Part shown: piece by piece, positions 26,053 through 36,443 of the stretch
Layout: each line of letters starts with the position of its first letter
Position numbering within the stretch: position 1 is the stretch's first letter
NCBI GenBank assembly: GCA_030524765.1
Contig: JAUNGA010000006.1
Location: 1 to 57,233 of the forward strand
Source of the DNA: Bacteroidales bacterium
Lineage (GTDB): Bacteria > Bacteroidota > Bacteroidia > Bacteroidales > Muribaculaceae
Length of the DNA: 57,233 nucleotides
Direction of reading: 5' to 3'
Notes under the pieces: model-generated
What the model was told of the DNA's origin: nothing
The model's database searches: none
Seen by the model: the letters and a program-made list of their open reading frames with translations, nothing else
Translations under genes and position numbers: made by a program

Positions 26053-27546
26053 ATGACTGACAACATATACAATCACAGATTAGCGGTACTGGCCGAGGCG
26101 GCCGGGGCACTCGAGGTGTCGGGCGCCCGCGCCGACGAGACGCCGGCCACGTCGCTGACGGCCGATTCGCGTCAGGTGACGCCCGGCGGCATGTTCGTGG
26201 CCGTGCGCGGCGTGCATGTCGACGGACATAAGTTTATAGCCGCAGCCGTGGCCGCCGGAGCGCGCGCCGTGGTGTGCGAGGATGTGCCCGATGATGCGTC
26301 GGCCGATGTGAGCTGGATACGGGTGGCTGACGCGTCGGTGGCTCTGGGTCTGCTGGCGTCGCAGTGGCATGGAAATCCAAGCCGGCGTCTTACACTCGTG
26401 GGTGTGACAGGAACGAACGGCAAGACAACCATAGCCACGCTGCTCTATGAGATGGCGCGCCTGACGGGCCACAAGGCCGGTCTGCTGTCGACTGTCGTAA
26501 ACAAGATAGATGACACCGAGGTGCCGTCGACCCACACGACACCCGATCCGCTCGAGCTGAACGCCCTGCTGGCGCGTATGGTCGATGCGGGATGCGAGTT
26601 TGCCGCGATGGAGGTGAGCAGCCATGCAGCCGCGCAGCACCGGATCGCCGGTCTCGACTTTGACGGCGGCATATTCACCAATCTGACCCGCGACCATCTC
26701 GACTATCATGGCACATTTGCCAATTATCTGCAGGCCAAGCAGTCGTTTTTTGACTCGCTCAAACCCGAGGCATTCGCGCTGACCAATCTCGACGACCGCA
26801 ACGGCGAGATCATGCTGCAGAATACCCGCGCACGGCGCCACACCTACTCGCTGCGGTCGGATGCCGATTTCAGAGGCCGCGTGATCGAAGACCGGCTCGA
26901 CGGCATGCTGCTGAGCCTTAACGGCGTAGAGGTAGAGACGATGTTTGCCGGCCGGTTTAATGCAGCAAATTTGACGGCTGTCTACGGGGCGACAATACTG
27001 TTGGGCGTCGAACGCATGGAGGCCCTGACCGCGATGAGCCGTCTGGTGCCCGTGTCGGGCCGATTCCAGCCGGTGGTATCGGCTGACGGCGTGACGGCCA
27101 TCATCGACTATGCACATACGCCGGACGCGCTGGTCAATGTGCTCGATACGGTCAACGAGGTCAAGCGGCCCGGTTCGCGCGTGATCACGATCTGTGGCGC
27201 GGGCGGCGACCGCGACCGCGGCAAACGCCCGATCATGGCCGCCGAGGCCGCCCGCCGCAGCTGGCGCGTGATACTGACATCGGATAATCCGCGCAGCGAA
27301 GACCCTGCGTCGATCATCGCCGAGATGCGCACCGGCCTCGACGAGGACGGCCAGGCCCGCACACTGGGCATAGTGGACCGCCGCGAGGCTATCAGGTGTG
27401 CGTCGTGGCTGGCCGCTCCGGGCGATGTGATCATGGTGGCCGGAAAGGGTCATGAGACCTATCAGATCGTGGGCGACCGGACGCTGCATTTCGATGACCA
27501 CGAGGAAGTGGCCGCGGCGTTTGACGAGAGAAAAGGTCTGCGTTGA
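26053..27546 (+). CDS. murE: UDP-MurNAc-tripeptide synthetase (meso-DAP adding)
   Basis: 497 residues. The ATP loop GVTGTNGKTT lies at about 117-126, the THTTPDPLEL segment binds the UDP-dipeptide, and the DNPRSEDP motif (411-418) marks enzymes that add meso-diaminopimelate rather than lysine. It adds the third residue of the peptidoglycan stem in the cytoplasm. It starts 30 nt after the transpeptidase gene. Confidence 0.96.
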   Translation: MTDNIYNHRLAVLAEAAGALEVSGARADETPATSLTADSRQVTPGGMFVAVRGVHVDGHKFIAAAVAAGARAVVCEDVPDDASADVSWIRVADASVALGLLASQWHGNPSRRLTLVGVTGTNGKTTIATLLYEMARLTGHKAGLLSTVVNKIDDTEVPSTHTTPDPLELNALLARMVDAGCEFAAMEVSSHAAAQHRIAGLDFDGGIFTNLTRDHLDYHGTFANYLQAKQSFFDSLKPEAFALTNLDDRNGEIMLQNTRARRHTYSLRSDADFRGRVIEDRLDGMLLSLNGVEVETMFAGRFNAANLTAVYGATILLGVERMEALTAMSRLVPVSGRFQPVVSADGVTAIIDYAHTPDALVNVLDTVNEVKRPGSRVITICGAGGDRDRGKRPIMAAEAARRSWRVILTSDNPRSEDPASIIAEMRTGLDEDGQARTLGIVDRREAIRCASWLAAPGDVIMVAGKGHETYQIVGDRTLHFDDHEEVAAAFDERKGLR

Positions 27547-27592
27547 AGTAAGGATGATAAATCATAGTTTAAAGTTTAGTATATTAATATAG

Positions 27593-28846
27593 ATGTTTTA
27601 CTATCTGTTTGAGCTGCTGCAGGGGGCGGGTGTGCCCGGCTCGCGACTGATGACGTATATCACGTTTCGGTCGGGCGCGGCGTTTGTGCTGGCGATGCTG
27701 ATCGCAATCTTTGTCGGCCGTCGTATCATCGACCGTCTGCAGAAGATGCAGGTCGGCGAGATAATCCGTAATCTCGATCTCGAGGGTCAGACTAAAAAGA
27801 CGGGAACGCCCACGATGGGCGGTGTGATCATCATTATCTCGATCGTGCTGCCGTGTCTGCTGATCGGCAATCTGTGCAATATCTATATGCTGCTGATGCT
27901 GTTCGCGACGCTGTGGCTGGGAACGCTCGGTTTTCTTGACGATTACAAGAAGCTCACAAAACACAACAAAGACGGCATCAAGGGACTATACAAGATTGTC
28001 GGTCAGGTCAGTATCGCCGTGATACTGGCCTGCACAATGTATCTCAATCCTGATATGGTGATCGTGCAGAACCGCGAGGTGATCGACGATTCGACCAACC
28101 GAGTCGAGCAGGTGGTCTATGCCGACAATGTGACGCATAGCCCTGAGACTACGCTGCCGTTTGTCAAAAACAATAATTTCAACTATTCATGGCTGACGTC
28201 ATGGATGGGCGACAGTGCCGGCGAAATCGGCGGCTGGGTGATGTTTCTGCTCATTGTGGTCTTTCTGGTGACGGCGACGTCAAATGGCGCCAATCTCAAC
28301 GACGGACTCGACGGCATGACCTCGGGCCTGTCGGCCATAGCTGGCGTGGCGCTCGCGATAATGGCCTATCTTGGAGGCAATGTGGTCTACTCGTCCTACC
28401 TTAATATAATGTATATACCGCAGAGCGAGGAACTGGTGGTGTACATGGCGGCGTTTGTCGGCGCACTGGTGGGCTTCCTGTGGTATAACGCATATCCGGC
28501 GCAGGTATTCATGGGCGACACGGGCTCGCTGACGCTCGGCGGAATTATTGCGGTATTCGCAATCCTGATACACAAAGAGCTGTTGCTGCCGATACTGTGC
28601 GCTCTCTTCTATATCGAGGATCTGTCGGTGGCCCTGCAGGTGCTTTATTTCAAGCGGACGGGCGGCAAACGCATCTTCAAGATGGCGCCGTTGCACCACC
28701 ATTTCCAGAAAGCGGGCAATGCCGGCATCGAGGCCCTGATACAGAAGCCGATACAGCCTATTCCCGAGGCCAAAATCACTACACGGTTCTGGATCATCGG
28801 CATAATCTTGGCAGTAGTAACATTCGTGACACTAAAAATACGATAA
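27593..28846 (+). CDS. mraY: Phospho-MurNAc-pentapeptide transferase
   Basis: 417 residues, about ten membrane helices. KKTGTPTMGGVIII, LGFLDDYKKLTK and NLNDGLDGMTSGLSAI carry the conserved Asp residues, and PLHHHFQKAG near the C-terminus is the typical His loop. It transfers phospho-MurNAc-pentapeptide to undecaprenyl phosphate to make lipid I. Like other Bacteroidetes MraY it has a periplasmic insertion (about 150-210), making it longer than the E. coli enzyme (360 residues). Confidence 0.96.
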   Translation: MFYYLFELLQGAGVPGSRLMTYITFRSGAAFVLAMLIAIFVGRRIIDRLQKMQVGEIIRNLDLEGQTKKTGTPTMGGVIIIISIVLPCLLIGNLCNIYMLLMLFATLWLGTLGFLDDYKKLTKHNKDGIKGLYKIVGQVSIAVILACTMYLNPDMVIVQNREVIDDSTNRVEQVVYADNVTHSPETTLPFVKNNNFNYSWLTSWMGDSAGEIGGWVMFLLIVVFLVTATSNGANLNDGLDGMTSGLSAIAGVALAIMAYLGGNVVYSSYLNIMYIPQSEELVVYMAAFVGALVGFLWYNAYPAQVFMGDTGSLTLGGIIAVFAILIHKELLLPILCALFYIEDLSVALQVLYFKRTGGKRIFKMAPLHHHFQKAGNAGIEALIQKPIQPIPEAKITTRFWIIGIILAVVTFVTLKIR

Positions 28847-28848
28847 AC

Positions 28849-30201
28849 ATGCAGCAGAAAAGACTTGTGGTGCTTGGCGGCGGCGAGAGCGGCACCGGAG
28901 CGGCAATATTGGCCAAAGACAAGGGATTTGATGTATTCCTGAGCGATATGGGCGGTCTGAGCGACCATTATCGCGGAGTGCTTGAGCGCGAGGGTATCGC
29001 CTTTGAGGAGGGCCGTCATACGCCCGAACTGATACTGAACGCCGACGAGGTGGTCAAAAGCCCGGGCATACCCGAGAACGCGCCGATGATCAAGGCGCTG
29101 CGCGAGCAGGCTACGCCTGTGATCAGCGAGATCGAATTCGCCGGCCGATATACCGACGCCAAGATGGTGTGCATCACCGGCAGCAACGGCAAGACAACCA
29201 CCTCATCGCTGATATATCATATACTGCGCCGTGCCGGCATAGATGCCGGTCTGGCCGGGAACATCGGCAACAGCCTGGCCCTGCAGGTGGCGCGCGACCC
29301 GCATCCGGTGTATGTGATCGAGCTGAGCAGTTTCCAGCTCGACAATATGTATGATTTCAAGGCAAATATCGCTGTGCTGCTCAATATCACGCCTGATCAT
29401 CTCGACCGGTACGACTATAAGATGCAGAATTATGTGAACGCAAAATTCCGCATACTGCAGAATCTTACCGCCGACGACGCTTTTGTCTACTGGCAGGACG
29501 ATCCCGTCGTGACCGAGCAGCTGCGCCATGTCGTGACCGAGGCCGCGATGTATGGTTTTGCCGAGTATCAGGAGGAGAACAGCGCCGCATATATCGATGC
29601 CGAAGACAATATGATCATCAACACGCCCGGTACGTCGCTGTCGATGCCACGCGCCGATCTGGCCCTGCACGGGCTGCACAATGTCTACAATTCGATGGCT
29701 GCCGGCATAAGCGCCGGTCTGCTCAACATACGCCGCGAAGACATACGCGCCGCGCTGAGCGACTTTGCAGGCGTAGAGCACCGGCTTGAGCCTGTGGAGA
29801 CAATCGACGGCGTGGAGTGGATCAACGACTCAAAGGCCACGAATGTCAACTCGTGCTGGTATGCCCTGCAGTCGATGACGCGCCCGACGGTGCTGATACT
29901 CGGCGGCAAGGACAAGGGTAACGATTACAGCGAGATATTGCCGCTGGTGCGCGAGAAGGTCAAGGCGATTGTGGCCATGGGCAAGGACAACGCCAAGATT
30001 GTCGAATATTTCGGTGCCAACACAGATCTCGATGTGATAGACACGCATTCGCTCGACGATGCGGTGGCCGAGTGCGCCCGACTGGCTGTGGCCGGCGATA
30101 CGGTGCTGCTGTCGCCGTGCTGTGCGAGCTTCGATCTGTTCAAGTCGTATGAAGACCGCGGCCGTCAGTTCAAAGACCGCGTAAGAGCGATTAAAAAGTA
30201 A
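28849..30201 (+). CDS. murD: UDP-MurNAc-L-alanine:D-glutamate ligase
   Basis: 450 residues from the ATG at 28849, two bases after the mraY stop; the open frame extends upstream only as an overlap of mraY. An N-terminal Rossmann loop LVVLGGGESGTGAA, ATP loop CITGSNGKTTT, ELSSFQLDNM and NDSKATNVNSC in the central and C-terminal domains are diagnostic. It adds D-glutamate to UDP-MurNAc-L-Ala. Confidence 0.95.
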   Translation: MQQKRLVVLGGGESGTGAAILAKDKGFDVFLSDMGGLSDHYRGVLEREGIAFEEGRHTPELILNADEVVKSPGIPENAPMIKALREQATPVISEIEFAGRYTDAKMVCITGSNGKTTTSSLIYHILRRAGIDAGLAGNIGNSLALQVARDPHPVYVIELSSFQLDNMYDFKANIAVLLNITPDHLDRYDYKMQNYVNAKFRILQNLTADDAFVYWQDDPVVTEQLRHVVTEAAMYGFAEYQEENSAAYIDAEDNMIINTPGTSLSMPRADLALHGLHNVYNSMAAGISAGLLNIRREDIRAALSDFAGVEHRLEPVETIDGVEWINDSKATNVNSCWYALQSMTRPTVLILGGKDKGNDYSEILPLVREKVKAIVAMGKDNAKIVEYFGANTDLDVIDTHSLDDAVAECARLAVAGDTVLLSPCCASFDLFKSYEDRGRQFKDRVRAIKK

Positions 30202-30240
30202 AAAAGATTAATATCTCCCACACAATACTCTCAACGAAAA

Positions 30241-31551
30241 ATGGCAGAAACTCTCTCCGGCGGTGACAACGAAATCAAGGAAGGCCGCCGTACCGACCAT
30301 TATATCTGGGGCTCGTACATAGCCCTGCTGATAATCTCGATAATCGAACTGTTCAGCGCCTCGTCGCAGGAAGTCAGCGTCGACAACATCTATGGCCCGA
30401 TTATGCGCCACGGCATGTTTCTGGCGGCAGGGCTGCTGCTGATGCTGTTGGTGCAGCGCATGCACTTCAAGCGCATTTACTTCCTGATACCGGCCTATGT
30501 GCTGATGTCGCTGGCTATGATGGCGCTTGTATTGGCCGTGGGTGTCAATATCAACGGCGCCCGGCGCGGATTGCAGGTAGCCGGCATAATGCTGCTGCCC
30601 GCCGAGTTTCTCAAGCTGGCCGTGGCGCTCGGCATAGCGTGGATACTGAGCCGCAGCCAGATAAAGGGCCGGCGCGATGTGACCACCGGTGGCGTGGTGG
30701 CCTGCACTCTGCTGGTGCTCGTAAGCTCGGCGATGCTCTTTAGCCACGGCCTGACCAATACCCTGCTGCTGATGGGCATCTCGATAGCGATGATGCTCGT
30801 GGGCGGTGTGAGCTGGCGCAAGTTGGGCTATGTGGGGCTTGTGTATGTGGTGATAGGCAGTGGCGCCATGATCTACAAGGCAGTGGCGCACAAAGACGCA
30901 GGCCCGACCCCCGAAGATTATGCTTTGGCCGAGATCAACCATTCTGAAGAGGTGGTGTCGAGCTCAAAAGGCAATCGCTTTGGCACGTGGGAGGAGCGCA
31001 TACGCCGACATCTGCGTCTCAACAAGTCGGCCGATCCTATAACCGACGAGAACAAACAAGAGCAGCTGAGCTATATAGCACAGGCCCACGGCGGACTGAC
31101 GGGCGTGGGCATCGGCCGCTCGCGCGAGACGGCACGTCTGCCCCTGGCTTTCTCAGACTATATCTATGCGATTGTGGTCGAGGAGCTCGGTGCAGTGGTG
31201 GCGATATTCGTGCTGGCGCTGTATCTGTTTCTGTTAGGCCGGGCGGGCAGGCTGGCAATGGTGTTCAAGAGCACTCTGCCATGTCTGCTGGTGATAGGCT
31301 GTGCGCTGGTCATATGCATACAGGCTTTGTTCCATATATGTATAGTGGTGGGCGTCTTTCCGGTGTCGGGTCAGCCGTTGCCGCTGATATCCAAGGGCGG
31401 CACGTCGATCATAGCGACATCACTGGCTCTGGGCGTGATGCTGTCGGCATCGCGTTGGGCCGCACGTACGACAGACGGCGAGGATACCTATCGCCGCGAG
31501 CTGAGCACATTGCCCGAGAGCGCGGCTACTGTCAATCCGTCACAAATCTGA
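30241..31551 (+). CDS. ftsW: SEDS peptidoglycan polymerase FtsW
   Basis: 436 residues with about ten membrane helices. The first helix ends in ELFSASSQEV, followed by NGARRGLQVAGIMLLPAEFLKL, the central TNTLLLMGI and the C-terminal VFPVSGQPLPLISKGGTSI of the FtsW/RodA family. It polymerises glycan strands at the septum with the PBP encoded upstream. A long hydrophilic loop (about 215-265) lies in the middle, where SEDS proteins have their large extracytoplasmic loop. Confidence 0.93.
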   Translation: MAETLSGGDNEIKEGRRTDHYIWGSYIALLIISIIELFSASSQEVSVDNIYGPIMRHGMFLAAGLLLMLLVQRMHFKRIYFLIPAYVLMSLAMMALVLAVGVNINGARRGLQVAGIMLLPAEFLKLAVALGIAWILSRSQIKGRRDVTTGGVVACTLLVLVSSAMLFSHGLTNTLLLMGISIAMMLVGGVSWRKLGYVGLVYVVIGSGAMIYKAVAHKDAGPTPEDYALAEINHSEEVVSSSKGNRFGTWEERIRRHLRLNKSADPITDENKQEQLSYIAQAHGGLTGVGIGRSRETARLPLAFSDYIYAIVVEELGAVVAIFVLALYLFLLGRAGRLAMVFKSTLPCLLVIGCALVICIQALFHICIVVGVFPVSGQPLPLISKGGTSIIATSLALGVMLSASRWAARTTDGEDTYRRELSTLPESAATVNPSQI

Positions 31552-31558
31552 TAGTAAT

Positions 31559-32659
31559 ATGTCAAAACTCAATAGAATACTGATAAGCGGCGGCGGTACG
31601 GGAGGCCATATCTTCCCGGCGCTGTCGATCGCCGCGGCTATCCGTCGCCGCAACCCCGAGGCAGAGATCCTCTTTGTTGGCGCGCAGGGCCGTATGGAGA
31701 TGGAGCGTGTGCCTGCGGCGGGATATGAAATCGTGGGCTTGCCCGTGGCCGGTTTTGATCGCAAACGTCCCTGGCGCAACATCGGAGTGCTGATCAAGCT
31801 GTGGCGCAGCATGCGTCGCGCCCGCAGGATCGTGCGCGATTTCAAACCTCAGCTGGCTATAGGTGTGGGCGGATATGCGTCGGGCCCGACGCTCAAGGCC
31901 GCACAGCGCGCCGGTGTGCCGACACTGCTGCAAGAGCAGAATTCGTATGCCGGCGTGACCAACAAACTGCTGGCCAAGCGCGCAGGCCGCATCTGCACGG
32001 CCTATGAAGGTATGGAGCGCTTTTTCCCTGCCGAAAGCATTACGCTGACGGGCAATCCGGTGCGTCCGGCGCTGCTCAATGTCACCATGTCGCAGGCCGA
32101 AGCCAAAAGGTCGTTGGGATTTGATGCCCCCCGTCCGCTGGTGCTGGTGGTGGGCGGCAGTCTGGGAGCCCGCACAATCAACGAGAGCATGGCGGCCGGC
32201 CTCGACAGTCTGCTCGACGGCACCACACAGGTGATGTGGCAGACGGGCCGCAGCGGCGAGCAGACGGGCAAGGATGCTGTCAAAGGCCGTAAGGACGTCA
32301 AAGCCACACCGTTCATATCTGATATGGCTACGGCCTACCGTGCCGCCGATCTGGTGGTGAGCCGGGCCGGAGCCGGTACCATCAGCGAACTGCAGTTGCT
32401 GGGCAAACCGGTGGTGCTGGTGCCGTCGCCCAACGTTGCCGAAGACCATCAGCGCAAAAACGCCCTGGCGCTCGTCGAGCACGGCGCGGCCGAGATGATA
32501 GCCGATGCCGATGCCCGCGAGCAACTGGTGCCCGCTGTCAAACGCCTGATTGGTGACGCAGATGCGCGCCATCGTCTGAGCGAGAATATATTGAAGATGG
32601 CTCTGCCCGATGCCGACGAGAAAATTGTCGACGCGGCCGAACAGTTGATCAACGAATGA
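31559..32659 (+). CDS. murG: Lipid II-forming GlcNAc transferase
   Basis: 366 residues of GT28 type. ISGGGTGGHIFPALSIA is the N-terminal glycine loop, GGYASGPTL and QEQNSYAGVTNKLLA the acceptor domain, and VVGGSLGARTINE, SRAGAGTISEL and GKPVVLVPSP the UDP-GlcNAc domain. It adds GlcNAc to lipid I at the inner membrane. Its stop overlaps the murC start (ATGA). Confidence 0.96.
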   Translation: MSKLNRILISGGGTGGHIFPALSIAAAIRRRNPEAEILFVGAQGRMEMERVPAAGYEIVGLPVAGFDRKRPWRNIGVLIKLWRSMRRARRIVRDFKPQLAIGVGGYASGPTLKAAQRAGVPTLLQEQNSYAGVTNKLLAKRAGRICTAYEGMERFFPAESITLTGNPVRPALLNVTMSQAEAKRSLGFDAPRPLVLVVGGSLGARTINESMAAGLDSLLDGTTQVMWQTGRSGEQTGKDAVKGRKDVKATPFISDMATAYRAADLVVSRAGAGTISELQLLGKPVVLVPSPNVAEDHQRKNALALVEHGAAEMIADADAREQLVPAVKRLIGDADARHRLSENILKMALPDADEKIVDAAEQLINE

Positions 32660-34062
32660 ATGATACGATGAAACGTGTATATTTTGTAGGCGCGGGCGGC
32701 ATAGGCATGGCCGCGCTTGAGCGATATTTTCTGTCACGCGGGATGAGTGTGGCCGGCTATGACCGCACCGAGACCGCACTGACCCGCGAGCTTGAGAGCG
32801 AGGGCGTCAGAATCAGCTATACCGACAGTGTCGATGACGCCGTGCCCGAGGAGTTCCGCACGCCATCGCCCGACACCCTGGTTGTCTATACACCGGCGGT
32901 GCCGGCCGACAGCGAGGTGATGACCTTCTTCCGTGACGGCGGATTCGAGCTCGTGAAGAGAGCCAGGGCGCTGGGGCATATCACAGAGGGCTCAAAGGCG
33001 ATCTGCTTTGCCGGTACACACGGCAAGACCACGACATCGTCGATGGCAGCCCATGTGCTGCACACCGCCCCGATAGGCTGCAATGCCTTTTTAGGCGGCA
33101 TTCTGCTCAAATACAACAGCAATCTGATGCTGAGCGCCACATCGCCCTATACCGTTGTCGAGGCCGACGAGTATGACCGCTCGTTCCATCAGCTGCGTCC
33201 CTATATAGCTGTCATCACAGCCACCGATCCCGACCACCTCGATATCTACGGTACCGAGGAGGCCTATCTCGAGTCGTTTGCGCATTTTACCGAACTGATA
33301 CGTCCCGACGGCATTCTGGTGGTGCACGAGGGCCTCAAGCTGCGTCCGCGTCCTGCCGATGGCGTACGGGTCTATACATATTCACGCGATAAGGGCGATT
33401 TCCATGCTGCTAATATCCGCCGCGGCGATGGCCGTATCACTTTTGACCTGGTGTGGCCCGGTGGTGTGATAGCCGATATCGATCTGGGCGTGCCCGTCGA
33501 CATCAACATCGACAATGCCATAGCGGCACTGGCCGGCACACTGCTGACCGGTGAGGTCGATCCCGCGACAGCCCGCCGTGCCATAGCTACCTATCCGGGT
33601 GTAGAGCGGCGCTTCCAGGTGCATCTGCGTCAACCCGGGCCGCACGGCAAGGTGGTGATCGACGACTATGCCCATCATCCCGACGAGCTGGCCAGCAGCA
33701 TCGCGTCGGTGCGCGCCCTCTATCCTGACCGGCACCTTACCGTGGCATTCCAGCCGCATCTCTATACCCGCACGCGCGATTTCGCCCCCGAATTCGCACG
33801 CGCTCTGTCGCAGGCCGACGCCGTGGTGTTGCTCGATATCTATCCCGCCCGCGAGCAGCCCATCGCCGGCGTGACCTCGCAAATCATCTTCGACCGCATA
33901 ACCGTGGCCGACAAAGTGATGATTTGCAAGCAAGATTTTGTAAATACGATGAAAAATCGTAACTTTGACATCTTATTGACCGCAGGTGCGGGCGACATGT
34001 CATTCATGGTGCCGGCGCTCTGCGCGGCTGTCGAGACATCGGGAGCCGGTCAAACGGTATAA
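32656..34062 (+). CDS. murC: UDP-MurNAc:L-alanine ligase
   Basis: 468 residues; a second ATG at 32668 (MKRVYFVGAGG) is an alternative start. Rossmann loop GAGGIGMAAL, ATP loop FAGTHGKTTTSSM, VEADEYDRSFHQL and DDYAHHPDEL are typical. It starts the stem peptide by adding L-Ala to UDP-MurNAc. The 4-nt overlap with murG indicates coupling. murB, often fused or adjacent, is not here. Confidence 0.95.
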   Translation: MNDTMKRVYFVGAGGIGMAALERYFLSRGMSVAGYDRTETALTRELESEGVRISYTDSVDDAVPEEFRTPSPDTLVVYTPAVPADSEVMTFFRDGGFELVKRARALGHITEGSKAICFAGTHGKTTTSSMAAHVLHTAPIGCNAFLGGILLKYNSNLMLSATSPYTVVEADEYDRSFHQLRPYIAVITATDPDHLDIYGTEEAYLESFAHFTELIRPDGILVVHEGLKLRPRPADGVRVYTYSRDKGDFHAANIRRGDGRITFDLVWPGGVIADIDLGVPVDINIDNAIAALAGTLLTGEVDPATARRAIATYPGVERRFQVHLRQPGPHGKVVIDDYAHHPDELASSIASVRALYPDRHLTVAFQPHLYTRTRDFAPEFARALSQADAVVLLDIYPAREQPIAGVTSQIIFDRITVADKVMICKQDFVNTMKNRNFDILLTAGAGDMSFMVPALCAAVETSGAGQTV

Positions 34063-34091
34063 TAAACAATAAAAACAGGAATCACCGTATA

Positions 34092-34943
34092 ATGATCAAC
34101 CGATATCCCATACTGGCCTGCGTGCTGGCATTGTTGCTGGTCGGCTATCTTTGTTTCGCCCTGCCGGCGACAGCGACGATGGCAAGCAACGATACGTTTG
34201 CGACGTGCCGCATCAGCGTGGCCGATTCTCTCCACACGGGATTCGTGACCCCGCTCGAGGTGTCGCAAGAGTGCGGCGACATCATGCAGTGGATCACCTC
34301 ACGCCGCCGGGGCGAGGTCAGTCTCAACGATCTCGAGCAGAAGCTGCGTGCGTGTGACAAGATAGAGCATGTCAACGTGTTCGTGCTCAACAACGGGGCT
34401 CTGGCAATCGACGTCGTGCCGATGGTGCCGGTGGCACGCGTGTTTGACGGCCCGACGTCATACTATATCAACGCCGGTGGCAAACGCATCTCGGCTGATC
34501 CGCGTTTTCATGTCGATGTGCCGGTGGTCGTGGGGCATTTCACCGATGAACGTCCGGCCACACGTCTGTTGCCGATGCTCGACTATATAGCCTCGCGGCC
34601 CGAACTCGACGCGTTGGTGTCGACTGTCAAGCAAGATTCAAACGGCGACATCATCGTGGTTCCGACAATCCGCGGCCACGTCATCAACATGGGCGATACC
34701 ACCCGTGTCGCCGACAAATTTGCCCGGGTGCGCACGTTCTACCGCCGGGTACTGCCTGTGCGTGGCTGGGAGACTTACGACACACTCTCGGTCAAATGGC
34801 GCGGTCAGGTCGTGGCCACCAGGCGCGACAAGGCTCTGGCCAACACCAGTCTCAACTCGGTTGTCGAGGAATATGACGACATCGACGACCATGATACCAT
34901 GATTTCTCCCCTACATACCGCAAAAGCCGATTCAGTAAAATAA
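34092..34943 (+). CDS. ftsQ: FtsQ-like division protein
   Basis: 283 residues: one N-terminal membrane helix (about 7-28) and a periplasmic region with a POTRA-like part (about 35-110, SLNDLEQKLRACDKIEHVNVFVLNNGALAIDVV) and a beta domain. Sequence similarity to proteobacterial FtsQ is low; the call uses topology, size and position between murC and ftsA. The last 35 residues are acidic and probably disordered. It would bridge FtsA/FtsZ side assembly to FtsL/FtsB/FtsW/FtsI. Confidence 0.85.
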   Translation: MINRYPILACVLALLLVGYLCFALPATATMASNDTFATCRISVADSLHTGFVTPLEVSQECGDIMQWITSRRRGEVSLNDLEQKLRACDKIEHVNVFVLNNGALAIDVVPMVPVARVFDGPTSYYINAGGKRISADPRFHVDVPVVVGHFTDERPATRLLPMLDYIASRPELDALVSTVKQDSNGDIIVVPTIRGHVINMGDTTRVADKFARVRTFYRRVLPVRGWETYDTLSVKWRGQVVATRRDKALANTSLNSVVEEYDDIDDHDTMISPLHTAKADSVK

Positions 34944-34952
34944 TCCTAAGCT

Positions 34953-36410
34953 ATGGAACCCAAATATGTCGCAGCCATCGAGATTGGCAGCTCAAAAATA
35001 AAAGGAATAGTGGCGTCGGTCGACGCCACGGCCGGCATCACGGTGCTCGCCGTCGAGGAGTCGCCGACGGCCGACAGCGTGCGCTACGGGCGTGTGCAGA
35101 ATGCCCGCGAGGTAGGCTCGCTTGTCGATGATATAATACGCCGTCTCGAGAACAATCCCTTGCTGGGGCAGCGGCCACTGACAGCAGTCTTTGTCGCCAA
35201 CGGCGGACGCTCGCTGTCATCATCGGCCGCCGAGGCCACCGTGCGACAGGGCGCCGATGCCGAGGTGACCGCACAGACTCTCGAACGGCTGCACAAGGAG
35301 GCACGATACAATCTGGCCACCGACCGCGACGTGCTGGCCATAGCGCCCCGCCGCTACTATGCCGACAATACCGAGGTCAAGAAGATCGTCGGATCGTTTG
35401 GCAACGTTATCCGCGGCGAGTTTACTTTTATTACCGCCTCGCCCGAGAACAAGCGTAATCTCGATCGCGTCGAGATCAGCTCGCACGGCGAGCGCATCGG
35501 CCGCGAATATATAACGCGCCTGTTGGCTCAGACCGAGATGGCTCTCACCGATTCAGACCGTCAGCTGGGCTGTGTCTATGTCGATTTCGGTGCCGAGACC
35601 ACGACTGTGGCCGTATTCCGCGACGGCGCCCTGCAGATGGCACGCACGCTGCCGATGGGCTCGTCAAACATCACCCGCGACCTCTGCGTGGGCCTGAGCA
35701 TGACCGAGGATACCGCCGAGCACCTCAAATGTACAAAGGGTCAGGCAATGGCCGACCGCATCAATATCGAGGCGCCCGATGCCGAGACACGCGAGATCAT
35801 CAACTTTGTGTCGGCACGCGCAGGCGAGATTATCGCCAATATCAACCATACGGTGAGCGAGGCCGGCTTCAAGGCCGCCGATCTGCCTGCCGGCATCGTG
35901 ATCTCGGGAGGCGGATCGAGGCTGAAAGGGTTCAATGATATGCTTGAGCAGCAGACCCGGATGAAAGTGCGTTCTGCGGCTGTCGACCGCAGCATACGGG
36001 TGCAGATGCCGCATGTCAATGGCGCCGACCATTTCGATGTTATCGCTCTGGTAAAATACGCGGCCGCCCACAGCGACATGACCTGTCTGGGCGAGGCTCC
36101 GGTCGCGGCGCCTCAGACCTCGGCGGCCGGGCGTACGGCTGCCGTTGCCGCAGAGACAGTCGCCGACCCGGCGCCTGCCCGTGTGGGTCAGACAGGACGT
36201 CGCTCGATATCAGAGAACGATCCCGGCCTGCTCAAAGACGATCTTGACGAGCCTCTCGACCAGCCCGACAACATCAATGGCGATGACGATCCGTATTCAG
36301 ACGATCTGCCTTCGCAGGGCAAGACACCCAACGACACCCGCCGCCGACTGCTCGATAAATTTAAAAACTGGTTTACACAGCCCGCCGATGACGACGTCGA
36401 TGTAGACTAA
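34953..36410 (+). CDS. ftsA: Actin-like division protein FtsA
   Basis: 485 residues. The actin fold begins with AAIEIGSSKIKGIVA, continues with YVDFGAETTTVAVF (phosphate 2) and ends with GIVISGGGSRLKGFNDML (adenosine). After residue about 375 an Ala/Pro-rich linker leads to a C-terminal basic amphipathic helix (463-476, RRRLLDKFKNWFTQ), the probable membrane-targeting sequence, which here is followed by a short acidic tail. It anchors FtsZ filaments to the membrane. Confidence 0.95.
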   Translation: MEPKYVAAIEIGSSKIKGIVASVDATAGITVLAVEESPTADSVRYGRVQNAREVGSLVDDIIRRLENNPLLGQRPLTAVFVANGGRSLSSSAAEATVRQGADAEVTAQTLERLHKEARYNLATDRDVLAIAPRRYYADNTEVKKIVGSFGNVIRGEFTFITASPENKRNLDRVEISSHGERIGREYITRLLAQTEMALTDSDRQLGCVYVDFGAETTTVAVFRDGALQMARTLPMGSSNITRDLCVGLSMTEDTAEHLKCTKGQAMADRINIEAPDAETREIINFVSARAGEIIANINHTVSEAGFKAADLPAGIVISGGGSRLKGFNDMLEQQTRMKVRSAAVDRSIRVQMPHVNGADHFDVIALVKYAAAHSDMTCLGEAPVAAPQTSAAGRTAAVAAETVADPAPARVGQTGRRSISENDPGLLKDDLDEPLDQPDNINGDDDPYSDDLPSQGKTPNDTRRRLLDKFKNWFTQPADDDVDVD

Positions 36411-36443
36411 ACGCCTCTGATACACTCTAAAATAACGAAGATT

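Noticed and set aside
26080..27501. A long open frame antisense to murE (473 codons)
   Set aside because: It is fully covered by a well-recognised murE gene; long antisense frames arise from GC-rich codon bias. The same holds for the antisense frames at 31562-32779 (opposite murG) and 49900-51219 (opposite the secreted protein).
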